The translations under genes were made by a program, and so were the position numbers. A DNA stretch of 64,000 nt from positions 7,255 through 71,254 of the forward strand of contig VWZS01000217.1 of the NCBI GenBank assembly GCA_013397075.1. Direction: 5' to 3'. A model generated the notes under the pieces. It saw nothing but the letters and a program-made list of their open reading frames with translations, did no database searches and was not told the origin of the DNA. Shown here piece by piece: positions 12,501 to 27,500 of this stretch (position 1 is its first letter; the number at the start of each line of letters is the position of its first letter). The stretch is from Rhabdornis inornatus (taxonomy: Eukaryota; Chordata; Aves; Passeriformes; Rhabdornithidae).

Positions 12501-15500
12501 TACTAAGCATTGTTACAGGTGTATTTACTTCTTCAGTCTTTAATTTGGTAGTGTCTTCTGTGTTAGTGAAACTGGTAGCTGTTGACTAGTTTTGGTCTCC
12601 TAGACAACAGAGGTCTATTCCCTTCAATATTGTTATTTTAAAAGCTCACATAGGATAGATTATTATGCTCTGTTTTAAACATTCTCATTTGTAGTTAATT
12701 GTGTTTGTACAACCTCTGTGATAACTGGGTATTCAGTTAATTTTATCTGTATCTGAGTGATGTGAGCATAATTTGTTAGTTTGGCACAGAATATGTTTTT
12801 AATAGTTCTATAGGTGCTCTTGCCAATATGGATTATAAATGTGTTGTTTGTTCTGTCAGTTTGTGTTACTGTTTGTTGGGGTGTTTTTTCTGACTTTTCC
12901 ATTCTTGGCATAAAAAACAGGTTGTTGCTTGTACCTGTTTTGTTGGGATTTTAAAAAGTGTTAATATTTCCTTTTGAAAAATTGAAGGAGAGAGACTGCA
13001 AGAAACAGGTAAAATGAAAGATTTAGATGGAAAATGGCTAAATTAAGTTGTGCTACTTTCTCAAAACTTCAGTCTCCTAAACTAATTCAGATCTTGAAAA
13101 TGTCATCTGAAATGACTGTGTGACTTAAATGCATTAATAGCTGTATATGAAAAATAGTCTGTTTTTAATTCTGTTCTGTGATTGCATGACTAATAGTTAA
13201 ATAAAAAGATCAGAAGCTCCAGCTTTTAACTGGCAGGAGTTTGGGTGAGATAAGGCTTGGTGGAATATGAGATATGGAAAATAAATTATTATGGTATAAA
13301 TTCACTTATTCCTGTGGAATATTAGTTCTTACTGTTTTTAACCAGTAGAATATGCATGTTGTACAACATATAAATTTGATAGCATTCATTTAAATGACGC
13401 TTCTTCTGAGTATGTCATCCTGCACAGCATTTATAGTTTGTATTTTTCAAACCCTGAACAACTTCTAAATTCAATGAGTTTTTTTATTCTGCAGCAGCGA
13501 GTATAAGTGCTTCACTGTTTCCATCACTGTGTTTAAATGAGTTGGCATTTGCTCCATTTTTAAAATGAGATGCAGTGAGTGTAAGGTAAATGATTCAAAA
13601 CAATCATTTGTGCTTTGTGGGATGTAAGGTCTAATCTCTTCAGGAATATTGTAAGCTTTGAAATATGAAGTGTAGCTCCTGTTGTATCAGTCATTTGGTG
13701 CACTGTAGGTATTCAGAACAATTGGAATAGCACCTGGGCACCCTGACTATGAAGAGCTGAGGGTAGTTCTAGCAATGAATGAGTTATAGGAGAGATACGA
13801 ATTTCCAGGCTGGTACTCACCTCCTTCAGTCCTGACATTCCTCTTTTCCTGGGATGACTGGTTTACTTTCGTTGCGTTTTTCTGTGTCACAAACTTCAGT
13901 TGAAGTCCAGACTGTGTAATTCAGGTTTTCTGAATGCAGAATTTGAGTGCTGCTTGCAATGGTGGAATTAAATCTGTGTATTTCAATACGATTGTAATTT
14001 TCTTCCTTTACTGGGTAATGAAACTTTACTTGAATAGAGCTGTTATTGAATGTCTTCTGGGTAACTAATTTTTTTTTTTCAGAGCTACTGCTACTTTAGC
14101 AAACAATAGCAATATTTGGCAGAGGTGTAGCAATTGTTAATTCAGAATGGGAATGGACTTCTGATTAAGGGCTTCTTGTTCTAATCACTGCGTGTATTTA
14201 AGTGTTGAACTTATTTTTGAGTGCTAAGACTGTTGCTGTAGTACACCTGGTTGTCTCAGCATATGTTCTCTTTTCATTCGTTAGTGTTGGAATGTCACAG
14301 TAGATTTACAAAGAGATCTGAGGGGTTTTTGACACTGGTCTTCTCTAAAACACTTTGAGACAAAAGGCTTTCTTTCATCAGATATTTATTTTTGTTTGTA
14401 TGTTGAATTTCTGAATATAGGTTGCTCTTCTGAGTTTGACTTGACCACTGTTTCATGCTTTTTGGACATGGCTGCTGTTCAGTGGGTGTCTCATGAGTCT
14501 GATATTGTAGTTATTCAAATAATTGAATTTATGGTTTGCAGGCGTAACTGGGCTGAGTTATTTGGTTAGTTATGCACTCTTCAAACACAAGTTCAGTGTT
14601 GAAATATACTTTTAAGCAGCTGATTCTACCTGAAATCATAAGTGCTGATCAAGTAATAGCAATTAGACCTGCCATTTTCACTGTGCCGCTGATGGTTAGT
14701 GATCACAAGCTGTACATGTGTCTATACTTGAACATTTTTCTGTGGAAGAGGAATTTATATGAGAGCATTTTTGAAAGGGGTATCATACTGAAAGCATGAA
14801 TGAAGTGTTTTATGCTCTGCTAATTGGCATTAACATGTAAAGACTGGAATAAGTGTACTGGGTCTGACTAGGATGGAGTTAATTTTTTTCACAGCAGTCC
14901 CTATTGTGCTGTGTTTCAGGTTTGTGACCAAAACAGTGCTAGGAAGGCGCTAATGTGCTTGCAAGTTGCTCTGCAGTGCTTGCAAAGCACCAAGACCACC
15001 TTTGTTTCACATTCTTGCTTCCGCTCAGGGAGCAGACTTTGACAAGAGGCTGAGAGGGGACCCGGGCAGGACCGCTGACTCCAGCTGACCAGAGGGATCT
15101 TGCATGTTGCATAACATCGTGTTGGCAGCACCGTTGGTGACAATAGTGGGGGGAGCTGTCCAAGCAACCATTGCTCGGAGGCTGAATGGGCGTGTGTCTG
15201 TTAGTGGGAGGTGGTGAGCAATTGCCTTTGCATGACTTGTGTGGTTTTCTTGCCTTTTTTTTTTTTCTTTTGCCTCTACCTTCCCGTTCCCCATTCCACC
15301 TTTAAACTGTCTGTTTTCTTAATAACTACAAGTTTTATTTGCTTTTTTCTTTTTGGTTCTCTCCTGTATCCCACTGCAGAGAACAGTGAGTGAGCAACTA
15401 GTCTGGGAGCTTTGCTGCTGGCTACAGTAGATATACCAAAATAAGATAAAAATTTTCCGCTGTATACAACTTTATACTAGTCTATATATTGAATTATGAA

Positions 15501-18500
15501 ATTGCTTATTTATATTAACTTTGTTTTAACTTCATCTTTTTTGATCTTGTACTGATGAGTCTAGTAAACTAATGTGAAATTCAAATGTTGTATTTAATCC
15601 CATATTTTAATGTAATTTTCTAATCCACATTTCGAGTAATTTCTGGTTGAATTTTGACAAGAAATATACTCACCACACCATGTTTTCCCTCTTTTTTGTT
15701 GTTCATCTGCACAGTATTTTGTGATAGTGATTTTAGCAAAGAATGTGGTAACAATTAATTAGTTTACCGGTTTATGCAAGACCTGATCATATTTTAGTTA
15801 TAACAATGTATTTGAGTAACATGGTAACTGTGGCAGGCTTGTGAGGGAGATTCATCAGTGTGATTATTTTGAAACAGCTAATTAGAGATGAGTCAAATAT
15901 TAGAAAGCTGATGTTGAATTGCATTTAACATTATTTTGTATGCGTCTTCGAAAAGGGTGATGCCTATTCAGTGACCATTGAAATACTGCTTTGCAACTAA
16001 ATGTATGCTTTAAGGAAAAGTGGTCTATGACCAGAGCTTATATACATGAATTTGTTTAACATATACAACATATAATTTTAAATTTTTGAGGCAATGATTT
16101 TTCTTAAGTTTTTTTGTAGTGAACTTTTAAAATTGCCTCATATGAACAATTTTGTGAGTATAACTGTTGAAAAAAACAGGCTTGTTCTCATTTTCTCTGT
16201 CCCTTAGAATTTTAGAACTGCTAGGTGTTCTGCCCTGTTTTTTTTCCTAGCTGTAAATAAGTTGACTGCAGCCATTACGAAAGTCCTCTTCCTGTATCTG
16301 CAGACAAAATTCCTGCCAACAAGACTAAACTAAGGCCATAATAGATGCTGATTCTAAGAAAGCAGATTCTGCATTTAAATTTGATTTTTATTTTACTTAG
16401 CTTAATAATTTTTGTATTTGCTTAAGTGTAGATTAAGTCACTGTATTTCTTAATTATATTTATGTAATAGAGAACAGCTTGGGTTGGAAGGGACCTTAAA
16501 GATCATCTAGTTTCATGCCTCCAGCCAAAGGCAGGAACACCTTCCACTAGACCAGGTTGCCCAGAGCTCCATCCAGCCTGGCCTTGAATGCTTCCAGGGA
16601 TGGGGCATCCACAACTTCCTTGGGCAACCCATTCCTGTGCCTCACCACCCTCACAGTAAAGAATTCTTTCCTCATGTCTAATCTAAACCTACTCTCTTTC
16701 AGTTTGAATCCATGCCCCTATTCCTGTCACTATATGCTCTTGTAAAAAGTCTCTCTCCATCTTTCTTGTAGGTTCCCTTCAGGTACCGGAAGGCCACAAT
16801 TAGGTCACCCTTAAACCTCTTTTCCAGGCTGAAAAACCCCACTTCTCTCAGCCCATCTTCATAGGAGAGGTGCTTCAATCCTCTGATTGCCTTGGTCTCC
16901 TCTGGACTCCCTCCAGCAGGTCCATGTCCTTCCTGTGCTGGGACCCCAGAACTGGATGCAGCACTGCAGGTGGGGTCTCACAGAGCAGAGGAGCAGAATC
17001 CCTTCCCTGCCCTGCTGCCCACACTGCTCTGGATGCAGCCCAGCACACGTTTGGCTCTCTGGGCTGGGAGTGCCCATGGCTGGGTCATGTCCAGCCTCTC
17101 AGCCACAGCACCCCCAAGTCCTTCCGGGCAGGGCTGCTCTGATCTGTCCATCCCCATCCTTTATTGGTACCAGGGTTGCTCTGACCCAGGTGCAGCACCT
17201 TGCACTTGGTCTTGTTAAACTTCATGGGATTCACATGGGCCCTGTCCTAGAGCTTGTCCAGGACCCTCTGGATGGCATGCCCTCCTTCAGCTGTGTCAAC
17301 TGCGCCACTCAGCTTGGGGTCGTTTTCAGATTTGCTGAGAGTGTGCTCAGTCTGCCTATGTTGTTAATGCAGATATTAAATAACGCTGGTCCCAATACAG
17401 ATCCTTGAGGGACACTTGTCACTGATGTCCTCAGTCACCTGCCTGTCCTCCATGTGCCTTACACAGCCTCTAGGACAGTCTGTTCCATCATCTTCCCAGG
17501 CACAGAAGCGAGCCTGATGGTCACTAGTTACCAGAGTCCTCCTTTCTACCCTTCTTAAAAATGATTACCATGTTTCCCCTTTTCCCGTCACCTGGGACTT
17601 GCCCTGTGTGCTGTGACTTTTCAAATGTCATGGAGAGTGGCTTGGCAACTACGTCAGCCTTAGGACTCTGGGATGAATCTTGTCAGGTCCAACAGACTTA
17701 GGTAAATTCCAGTTCCTCAGGTCATGAACCTTACCTTCTCTTACACTGGGTAGTACTTTGTTCTCCCAGTTCTGGCATCCATGCGTTTCAGAGGTGTGGG
17801 AAGAGAGGCTGCCTCTCAGTGAAGACTGAGGCAAAAATGTTGAGTAGTTCAACCTTCTCTTTCTTCATTTTTATCAGTTTTCCATTGTTACCACCTGCAT
17901 TATCAGGGATGAGCTTCTTTGACCTTCCTTTTCTGCTTAACATACCTGTAAAAGCACTTCTTGTTATTCTTTGTGTCACAGGTAAAGGTTTTAAATGTAT
18001 CTGTCTTTAAAGGGAATACAAATGTAAATATATATAAATATATATTTATTTTCTTCTCAGTCTTTGTCAACTCCAGTTTGTTTTCTAATGTTGAACTAGA
18101 CTGTTGAAAATGAGAAAATACCTATATCTAAACATAATAGTTATAAAATAAGTAAATAGTATATATATAGTTCTTTTTTGTGTTTGGTGTACATATAGAA
18201 TATTGTGCATTTGTACATTTATGTAAATATAAATGTATCTAACAGTGTTGAATAAATGGATTTACTCATTTTCAAGAAAGCCTGTCTTTTATCCATTGTT
18301 ATAGTCTGAAAATGCAGAAACTTTCAGGCACAGAAACACCATGGTACAACCAGGCATCGCATGGACTAAGTACGGGTTTTTTCAAACTGAGTTGGTGTGG
18401 TCCATTGTGGTGGGCACGTCTGCTTTTCTGCAGAACGAGGCCTGCCTGTCTGTAGCACAGAGAAATGTTTCATTTCTGAAATTATTTTCTCAAGCTAAAT

Positions 18501-21500
18501 CTCGAGCAGTCTTTCTTGCTGTATAATTAATTGAGGTAGAAAAAATTAAACTTTTTTCCCTAATTTTACTGGTTGAGATAGAAACTGAATTGGAAGTGCT
18601 TTTGGCATTATGGGACCTCATTTCTTCGGCTTTATTTTTATGAAATGCTTTCTCTGTTCTTCATGGGGTTGGATGTACTTCTGGGTAGAGAAGTCCAAGG
18701 GTTATAGAAACCTCTTCTCCTTATAAATCAAATATGTGAGAGATGGAATTTCTGTTATACTGTGCTAATCTAGGTTTATAAGAAGCTCAGAATGAAATGA
18801 TGCTTTGGAGATAGAGGTTGATGTTTACAGACTTCTTTAGTGAAAACAAACCTTTTTTACTTTGAAAGAAAATCTGACTTTTATATGATATAATAATATG
18901 AGTGTCAACTTTTTGATGATATGCATGTGCACAGATTTACACAACTGTTTCCTTTTCTAGGATCCTTCTGTTACACAAGTGACAAGAAATGTTCCCCCAG
19001 GGCTTGATGAGTACAATCCATTCTCTGATTCAAGAACAGTAAGCATGTTTATTTCTTAATCATGCTGTTAATCTTTGATTTGTGAGGTTTTATTTTCAGA
19101 ATTGTGACTGATATTGTGGAATGTATAATGGGCTAGCTACAGGTAGCGGAAGATGTGTAAGAATAGATAGTTCCATTAAGTATTTGGAGGATGCATTGGC
19201 AAGGTTAATTTCAGAGAGCTTTGACTTGTTAAGGCAGACTGGCCCTCTGAAAGGGGACGAAAACAGAACTGAGGTTTTTTTTTCCTGTTTTTACTAACTT
19301 ATGATCTTTTTTTCTTATTAGTATTTTATTTTCCTTTTTCTTCTTCTGTCAGAGTTGGGATTAATGCACAAGACACAGGAGTTCATATTTGGACTCAGTT
19401 GTTTATTAATTCTTATCTATAGTACAGTGAGTGCTACAGCACTTCTAGCTAACAAGCTACAAGTGAAGGAATGGAGATCTATCTTGCTCACTACAAGGGC
19501 TTTTAAAGCTAAGCAGTCCAATTGAAAGCTAACACCTAGATTATTTTTACTTTTGACCCAATAACCAAACACCCATGACCCGCAGTGCAGCATTTTCTAT
19601 TCAATTAAAAAATACTACCTAAAACCAAGAAGAAGAACAAGAAGGAAGAGAACCAATGCCCCAAAACCTCCATCGTGTCCCATACCTATTACTATGTTCT
19701 AACACCCCAGATTCCATACCCTTCACCGTGTGATATTACACACATCTATTCAAACTATACACCAGTGATTCCAACTCCATAACTCGATTTTGGAAGCCTT
19801 CTCCAACGCTCCAAGTAAAAAGCAGTGTTCTTTTGGGGGCAGTGCCAGAGAGCACAGAAAGTTCAAAACTCTCGGGCTTCAGGGTTTCAACATTTACTAA
19901 CTTATTTTTCCTGATTTTACAGACCTGTGATAGTCTGTCCTTATGGTTTTCTGCATTTCACTAGCTTTGAAGCTTATGAGTGTGGCACACTTACCCAGGG
20001 TTTTGATTTTGATTTCTGTTTCACTTAATCAAAATGCTGTTCAGAATAAGGAAAACATTGTGTTTAAATAATGGTCCACAGGCTTTGAACAGTGGTGCAG
20101 TAGTGAAAGGAAAAATTTATGTCAAAGAAACAGTTGTTCTACAACTCTAATTTATTTGGTTTCAGTATACCTTGTGCTTTTCCATTGTGGGGAGGAATAC
20201 AAGAAACAGGATAGTGAATTCATACTGTAACCACATTTTTCAGTGGCTGCTTTTAATAGTGAAAGTCTTGTGCAAGATTATCAAAATGTGTGGCTGGTTA
20301 TTGTCTGTCAATATAATGTATGAACACTTAAATACTGTATTTTTTAAATGCAGTCTTATTTTTTATGACAAATCTGGTAGTGCTGTTAGAGAGTGTTCAT
20401 ATTTGAGTGTTTGCAATGCCATGGATGGAGCAACAGAATTCACTCGTGAGAGAAAAGCAGCTTATGTTAGTTAATATAAACCAGCATTTCAACAAAGTTG
20501 CATAGCAAATGCAAAGTTTGGTAGTAAAGTGGTTTAACAAGATTTGATAGCAAGGTACATTTGGTTACTGCCTAGAGGACATGGTCAGAAAAAGCTGTCA
20601 AGAAGGCCTTCCTCTTTAGTCATGAGGTTCAGAAAGGGCACCATTGCATTCTGGACTCCTTCCTGGGGGGGGTTTTGTTTTGTGTAGATTCAGACTTTGT
20701 CCCAGGTTTTGTCAATGATATATGTCTAAATGACTACATGTGCACAATAAGTCCTTTCTATCACTTAGCTAAGATTTTAATATTTAGTGTCAATTACTGA
20801 AAATCTGTTGTGACAAGGAATTTCTCTGCCTTGAGGAGTAACACTGAGATGTGTCCCTACTCAAGGGGAGGTCCTGGTGTGCAGCCCATTGCTGTGTGAG
20901 AGAGCTCAAGGGGCCCTGGCCTGTGCACTATTTATGAAGTAAGGCGATTGATTTATGGTCATATTTGCATACCAGTTACAGAAGTTAGTTTCTTTCAAAT
21001 GTGACTTGAGTCAAATCTTTATTGTCACTATGGTTAGATGGGTGCATTGTTCAGATCAGCCTTTGGCTACTGTTACCTGTCTCCCGCAAAACCTACTTAA
21101 GAGCTGGATGCAATCTTCATGACCAGATGAATTCATTACAACTGTCACTGGTTATAACTTGAGCAAGATTGTGGGAAATAGTGGGGGCAAGGAGAGCAGA
21201 CTCTTACAGCAATGGAATAGTAAGGTTTCATACCATTTTAAAATTCTGTGTGGAGAAAGCTTTTGGTTGGAAGGTTTTGGGTATGCCTTGGGTCAGCTGT
21301 TTAAGACAGGATATTTACAGCTAGCAACAGTGTTAGGTAAGTGTAATGGTTTGACAGCAAAACCAGTGAGAGACTCCCAAGTCAGAAATACAATTTAATA
21401 AGGAAAAAAAAGAGAAAAAATAAAATGCATGCAGTAGTACAAAAGAAAACCATTGACAGAGTCAGAATACAACCTGACACCCCACTAGTTAGGGTGGTGG

Positions 21501-24500
21501 TAGCAGTCCAGATGAAGTGGTCTTGTTGAAGTAGTGATCCTGTAGATAGTGACCCTCTGAAGACCAGTGGGTAAGGGCTGCCTTGGTGTTCCAAATCTCC
21601 ATTTTTATCTAGGTAGGAAATGTTTGTCTCCTCCATCTGGGTGAAGCATCTCACAATGGGATGATGTAATTTTATCATTAATGCAGTGGGACTCAATGGC
21701 CCATTAACAGAAGATATCCTACTGGAGGAAGGATGGGTTGTGGAAAAGATAAAGATGGCTGCCCCACCTGGTTTTTAACAGATGGCCCATTATCAGAGGA
21801 TATCTCCCACAGAGATAAGGATCACTGCTCCACCTGGTTTCAACAGAGGGTGATAGAATACATACTTTTGGGCACATCTTTACATTGTAACCTAGGACAG
21901 TAAGTCTCCAAAATTATTTTCTCCTGGATCTCAGTATCAGGAATTATGTTAGATTTAATATTACGAAGCTTGAGGAGGTTCAAAATTGGTTTGTATTGAC
22001 CATAAGTCACAAAGAAAGTAGATCTTGTTTTAGAAAAATATAATCTCAAGCTACTCTGACTTTATTACTTCCGTACTTATTTTAACATGCAGCTTTTTGG
22101 GAAAAGGCGAACGGAAGCATATGGCTAAGATTATCTGGCTTTGAACAGTCAGATGTGCTTGGATAAAAAATTCTAATTGTTCATTAAATGTGTCACTCAA
22201 GAAGTTGGGAGGATGGAGGAAGTCTAAGTCAGTGGTCAGATCTACAATGCACTGTGATTTAGTTAATAATCTCCGGTAATCTAATAATGTTTACAGTTAA
22301 TAAAAATTGTACACTGAATGAACACTTCTCTGCAGAGGTAAAGAACTTCCACAGGTTTTCTTGACAAGAGCAAGACTCAAAAAACAAAGCTAAGAGTACA
22401 GTAATAATCAACCTTTACATGTTACTTCCCTTCCTCTCTATTTTGTGGATGCTGAACATACAAGTATTTGTTATGTAGTTATATACATTAGAAGGATTGT
22501 ACCTAGGTACCTGAGGATATACTCACAATTGCAAGTGCTCTCCTCTTTTCCTAACAGCTTTGTATGCAAGAGCAGACCATACTGTGTGTGTAAAAGAAAT
22601 ACATGCAACAGGAATAATGGAAGAGAAGTGGAAGTGAATGTCTTTATAGACTGGATGAACAGAGGTAGACGCAGGGTCTGTAAATTTTAGACTTGGGGAA
22701 ATACCCAGTTGTCTATCATATCTCTGTCTGATGCCCATCAGGTAGGGATAGAAATCACTCTGTTTTGTGTAGTGCTTGGAGCAAAAGCATGCTAGTAGTT
22801 TTGGTGGGAGTTAATTTCAGATTTGTAGTGGTTGTAGCAAGATGCTATCTTGCAGTCTCTAGAATTAACACAGCATTCAGTTTTGATCCTTGCTGTACAA
22901 AAAAGATGTGGACAGGCTGGAGAGGATCTGGAGAAGGCCCAGAAAGACAGTCAAAGGCCTGGGAAGCCTGAGATGTGAGGAATGACTAAGAAAACTCTGT
23001 TTGTTGAGGTTTGAGAAATGAAGTCTTAGGGAAGACCCTAATTCCATGTTCCAGCCTCTAAAAGGTGGCTACAGAGAAGATGGAGATTCCATTTTTACAA
23101 GAAGTCATATGCAAAAGATGAGAGGTGGCGAGTAAAAATTACTGCTGGGGATGACATTCAATTGGACACAAGAGGGAAATGTTTCACAATGAGAACAACC
23201 TGATCAACAACTTGCCTAGACCGATCTCCCAAGGGAAGTGTTGGATTCTGCAGCATTCAGATTGAGCTGAACGCAGTGCTAGGGCCATCTTGTTTAGACT
23301 GTGCTTTTGCTAAGAAAGGTTGGACTAGGTGGTCCTTGAGGTCTCCTTCCAGCCTGGTGTTTGTGATTCTTTCCCCGTTCTCTCCAGGCGGAGGTTGATG
23401 GAGTATTCTAGAGTGCAAAAATATTTCTCCGTTTCAAATCCAGACAGGATTTCATTGGATGTTTATTCTGTGAGAAAGTGATTTCAAACTGAATACTAAT
23501 ATTTGTTACAGTATCTCAGTTGTGCTCCCTTTGTCAAGTGAGGCACTTCCTACCATTGTTTTTTGGATACTGGATGAGATGGGGTAAAAAAGTAAATCCT
23601 ACTTTTTCTCGGTATTCCTTATTGTGTTTACTTACTTCTGGTATTTTTATGCCTTGACGTGTTTTTTTTCATCCTTCACCTTCAGTGGTAGGAAGGTAAC
23701 ATGTAAGACATAGAGAAGAGCAAGTAGACGTGGGAGATTCTGGGTTGTATTTGTCACCACCTTGTATCAAACATGAGGAATCAGGAGTTTTGTTAGGTGT
23801 TTTCTTTTCCTTTATGTTTATCAGATTTCAAAATCTGTTTTACATTTGATTGTTAGACAGAAAAAAAAAAAGTAGGGAATGGTGTAAATGTCAGATTAAA
23901 TATCCTTGGCTGATCTTCAGTGGTTTTGTCTCCTGCTCCAAGGGTCACCATGGAGATTGCATTGTATCTTTTGTCATGGTTCTGAAGATCAGCAATGAAA
24001 ATTAGATTATGCAAGTAGTATTTCTGCTTCATCATTTAATGAAATTATGTTAAACAAAGCTTTTAATCTCTTCTTGCTTCTATTTTGAACTTCTCTGAGC
24101 ACTCTGTGTATATAGATAAGCCTATATACCTGTATATATACCCATATATACCTATACAAAATAATGCATATAGCAATCAATTTCAAATTGCTGTATAAAA
24201 AAATTTGGAAAAATCATTAGTGGAGTTGGATTTTCTGTTGTTGTTTCAAGAGATGTATTTTGATTTTTATTTTGTTTTGGTTTTGTTTTTTTTTGTTGTT
24301 GTTTGGTTGGTTTTGTTTGGTTTTTTTGTTTGTTTTTTTTTGGGGTTTTTTTGGTTTTTTTTGTTTTTTTGGGGGGGAAGGGGGATTGGGGTTTTTTTTG
24401 TTGGTTTTTTTTGTTGTTTTTTTTTTTTTGTCCAGCAAATTCCTGGGTAGCTCCCTATCCTTCCATCTTATATTTAAACACAGCAGAAAAACACTGAAGT

Positions 24501-27500
24501 AAGAAACCAAACTGATCATCCACTCCTGGCTTCTTCTGGAAGCTTTTTTTAACTGGTCCCAAATAAATAAACTTCACTGTATGAGGAAATAAATTCAAGA
24601 GACTTTTTTTGAATGCCTATTTCCTATCAATTTCAGCTTTTGAACAGTCAGCTGTTGAAAACAGGTTTAGTTAGGTGAATTTTTTTAAACTGTATTCTGA
24701 TTATTTTTAAACTGATTGTTGCTGAAACCTTAGGCAGCAATCTACAAACTTTCATTTTGGAAAGTTGAGCTATTCTTTAACTGTTACTTAATTTTGTGAA
24801 GGGAGCCTCTAAGACAAGTGCAAACGGAATGGTGAAGAAGCTGCAATCTGTCCAGATAAAAACAACTACACACAAAGAATTCTATAGAGAACTAGTAGGC
24901 CCCACATCGAAAACCACATGGGACCAAAAGGCATATGCAGAGCACATAAGGAACATGTGGAGAATGAGTTCATAGGTTGTGAAGGTATGAACCCAGGGAC
25001 TTCTTTGTTCTAAGGTCTCTCTCAGGGGGCACCCAGCTCTAGCTCAAGCTAGATACTGGAAGATGCTATAACGTCTTCCCAGAGCCTTCTCTTCTCCAGG
25101 CTGAATGAACCCAATTCTCTCAGCCTGTCCTCACAGGAGAGATGCACCATTCCTCTGAGCATCTTGGTGTCCTTCCTCTGAACTCACTGTGTCCATGGTC
25201 TTCTTAGACTGGGTGCCCCAGAGCTGGATTTGGGTGTCACAAGAGCAGAGAGGAGGGGTAGAATTGCTTCCCTGACATGGGCTGCTTCTGGTTAAGCTTC
25301 TTTGAATGCAGCCCAGGTTGTGAGCACAATGCTAGAGCTTGATACTGATATACTGATACAATCTCAGTACTTCTCACTTCTAGGAAAATCCCAAACTGTG
25401 CAGCTATGTTTTGCAAGGTTTTTTGTTGAGCATTTTGGGAGCGAAACGATTGTCCAAAGCATTTGAATACTTCTGTTTGTTTCATTGTAAGTAGCTGTGG
25501 TATTCTTTTTGCTTCTTCACTTTGATTAGAGTTATAAAAATAAGTACTTTAGTTTGACAGGAAGACCTAGAGGAGACTGAGTTTAAAAAGCATGATGGTA
25601 GTTTTTTTAAGAGCTCAAGAGCAAGCAATTTCAAAGTATTGTAGCTCAAAGAAGTGAAGCAGAAGGCCAACTTGGCTGAGCAGGGATCTTTTTCTAGAAC
25701 TTAAATAAAAAGGAGAGGCGTTTGGACATAAAAAGCAAGGACAGATGACACAGGAGGTGTTTTGCAGAGATGCTGTTTGCCACTGCAGGGAGGAGATTTG
25801 GGTGGTTAAAGCTTGATGAGCATCCAAGCTGGATAGCACTTTGGTGGACAACAAAATGGCCTTCTAAAAAGTTCAACAGCAAAAGGGTTTTCAGAGATAA
25901 TATTGGTCCATTACTTGATGAGGTCAGTCACCTCACAGTTAGGGATGTGGACAGAGCAGAGATGTTTAATGCCTTTTTTATCTCTGTCCGTAACACCACT
26001 GATGGGCCCAGGAACCCCTGTGATTTAAGGCTGTATAAACTCTCAAGTTGTTCAAGATTTACTGCACCAGCTGAATGCACATAAGTCAGTGGGGCCTGAT
26101 GGAATTTATCCCAGTGTGCTGAAAGAGCTGCCTGATCATATCGTGGGTCCTCTCCATGTTATTTTTCAGTGGTCTTGAGAGTCTGGAAAGGTACCAGTTG
26201 ACTCGAAGTTGGCGAGTGTTGTCCCAGTTTTCAAGAAGATTAAGAAGGAAGACTTTGATAATTAGAGGCCAATAAGTTTCACTCCAATGCCTTGTAAAAT
26301 TATGGAGAAGGTTGTTCTATGAGCAAGGGAAAAACACTTGAGAGACAATGCAGTCATTAGTCAGAGCCAGAACTGGTCCATGAGGGGAAAGTCCTGCTTA
26401 ATCAACTTAAACTGGGAGTTGGATTTCGTGATCCTTATAGGTCCCTTTCAACTTGAAATACTCTGTGATCATGGTGCTTTCTTCACTAGGTTCTTCATGT
26501 ATCATAGATACTTTATAATACCTGTGCCTATTGTGCATTGTTGTGATCTTTGAATAGTAACCTAGAAAAACAGATTAAAGCCATATTGAACTTCTAGCAT
26601 GTAAGATCATTTTAATCATTACAACGTTGTTTCCTTGTGCACACATTATGAAGCTAAGCAAATATGAAAACACAGTACTATCAAAAACATGCACTTTTTT
26701 CTGTACTTAATGAAAGAAGTACAACTGTATTTCAGCAACAGTGTATATCCTCTGAATACAATAGCTGAAATGCAATTTATGGTGGGATTATATTCTTAAA
26801 ACATATATCAGCCTAGCAATTCTGGAGTGATACCCAGCAAAAATTGGTGAAGTAAGCAATAGATTACGGATCTTGAATTTGAAAGTTTCATACAGTACTT
26901 CTCTATTTAGCCAGGTGATTTAACAGCCTTTGTTAAGTAGAAGTTTATGGAAGATACTATTAATAAATTACATTGTGTTTCAGGAGATGAATGAATGACT
27001 CTTAAATGCTGTAATTCTCTGAAACAGTAACTGGCTGTATTAATATTCATGTCTGAACAAAATTAAAATTACATTTACTTTCGCTGAATTAATAAAATTC
27101 TTTGAGTGTTAATTGAAGGTAGTATAAGATAAGCTGTACCACAGAACTCAGTTGATGTTCTTTTTCTAAAGATTGTAGATATTGCAGGCAGCATATCAAG
27201 TTTTCAATTTATATCAGTAACACTTCCTTTAAAACATCTAAATTGGTTCTTATATATATAATGAAAAGAAATTTGTTAGAATAGGAAACATTTTCCTATT
27301 CTGTAATAGTCTTTTGTTTTCTTAGCCTCCTCCAGGAAATGTGAAAATGCCTAATGTACCCAGTACCCAGCCAGCAATAATGAAACCAACAGAAGAACCA
27401 TCTTCCTACACGCAAATAGCAAAGGTTTGTCCGCAACTTTTAGATCCTAGGTTCCTTTTAATAATAATTATTTAAATATGCTTCTGGAATAATGTATTTT

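Larger units (their letters stand above)
6579..18960 (+). other. SCAMP1: SCAMP1 intron 1 (12.4 kb)
   Basis: Runs from GTGAGG to TTTTCTAG. Apart from an LTR (about 14855-15425) and a CR1 (about 16472-17975), it is unique-looking AT-rich sequence with short homopolymers such as the A-run near 6877. The last kilobase before exon 2 holds simple AT-rich stretches (18020-18250). I see no additional exon. Confidence 0.8.
19039..27325 (+). other. SCAMP1: SCAMP1 intron 2 (8.3 kb)
   Basis: The most repeat-laden intron: two LTR pieces, three CR1 fragments in both orientations, and a G/T-only tract. The stretch 24780-25000 has a different, non-AT-rich look but matches nothing I recognise. I see no additional exon. 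Confidence 0.75.

Noticed and set aside
16557..17408. Several overlapping plus-strand frames of 62-173 codons
   Set aside because: They are reverse-strand shadows of a CR1 element.
24205..24519. Phe/Val/Leu-rich and Lys/Asn-rich frames on both strands
   Set aside because: Produced by the G/T-only tract; no coding features.
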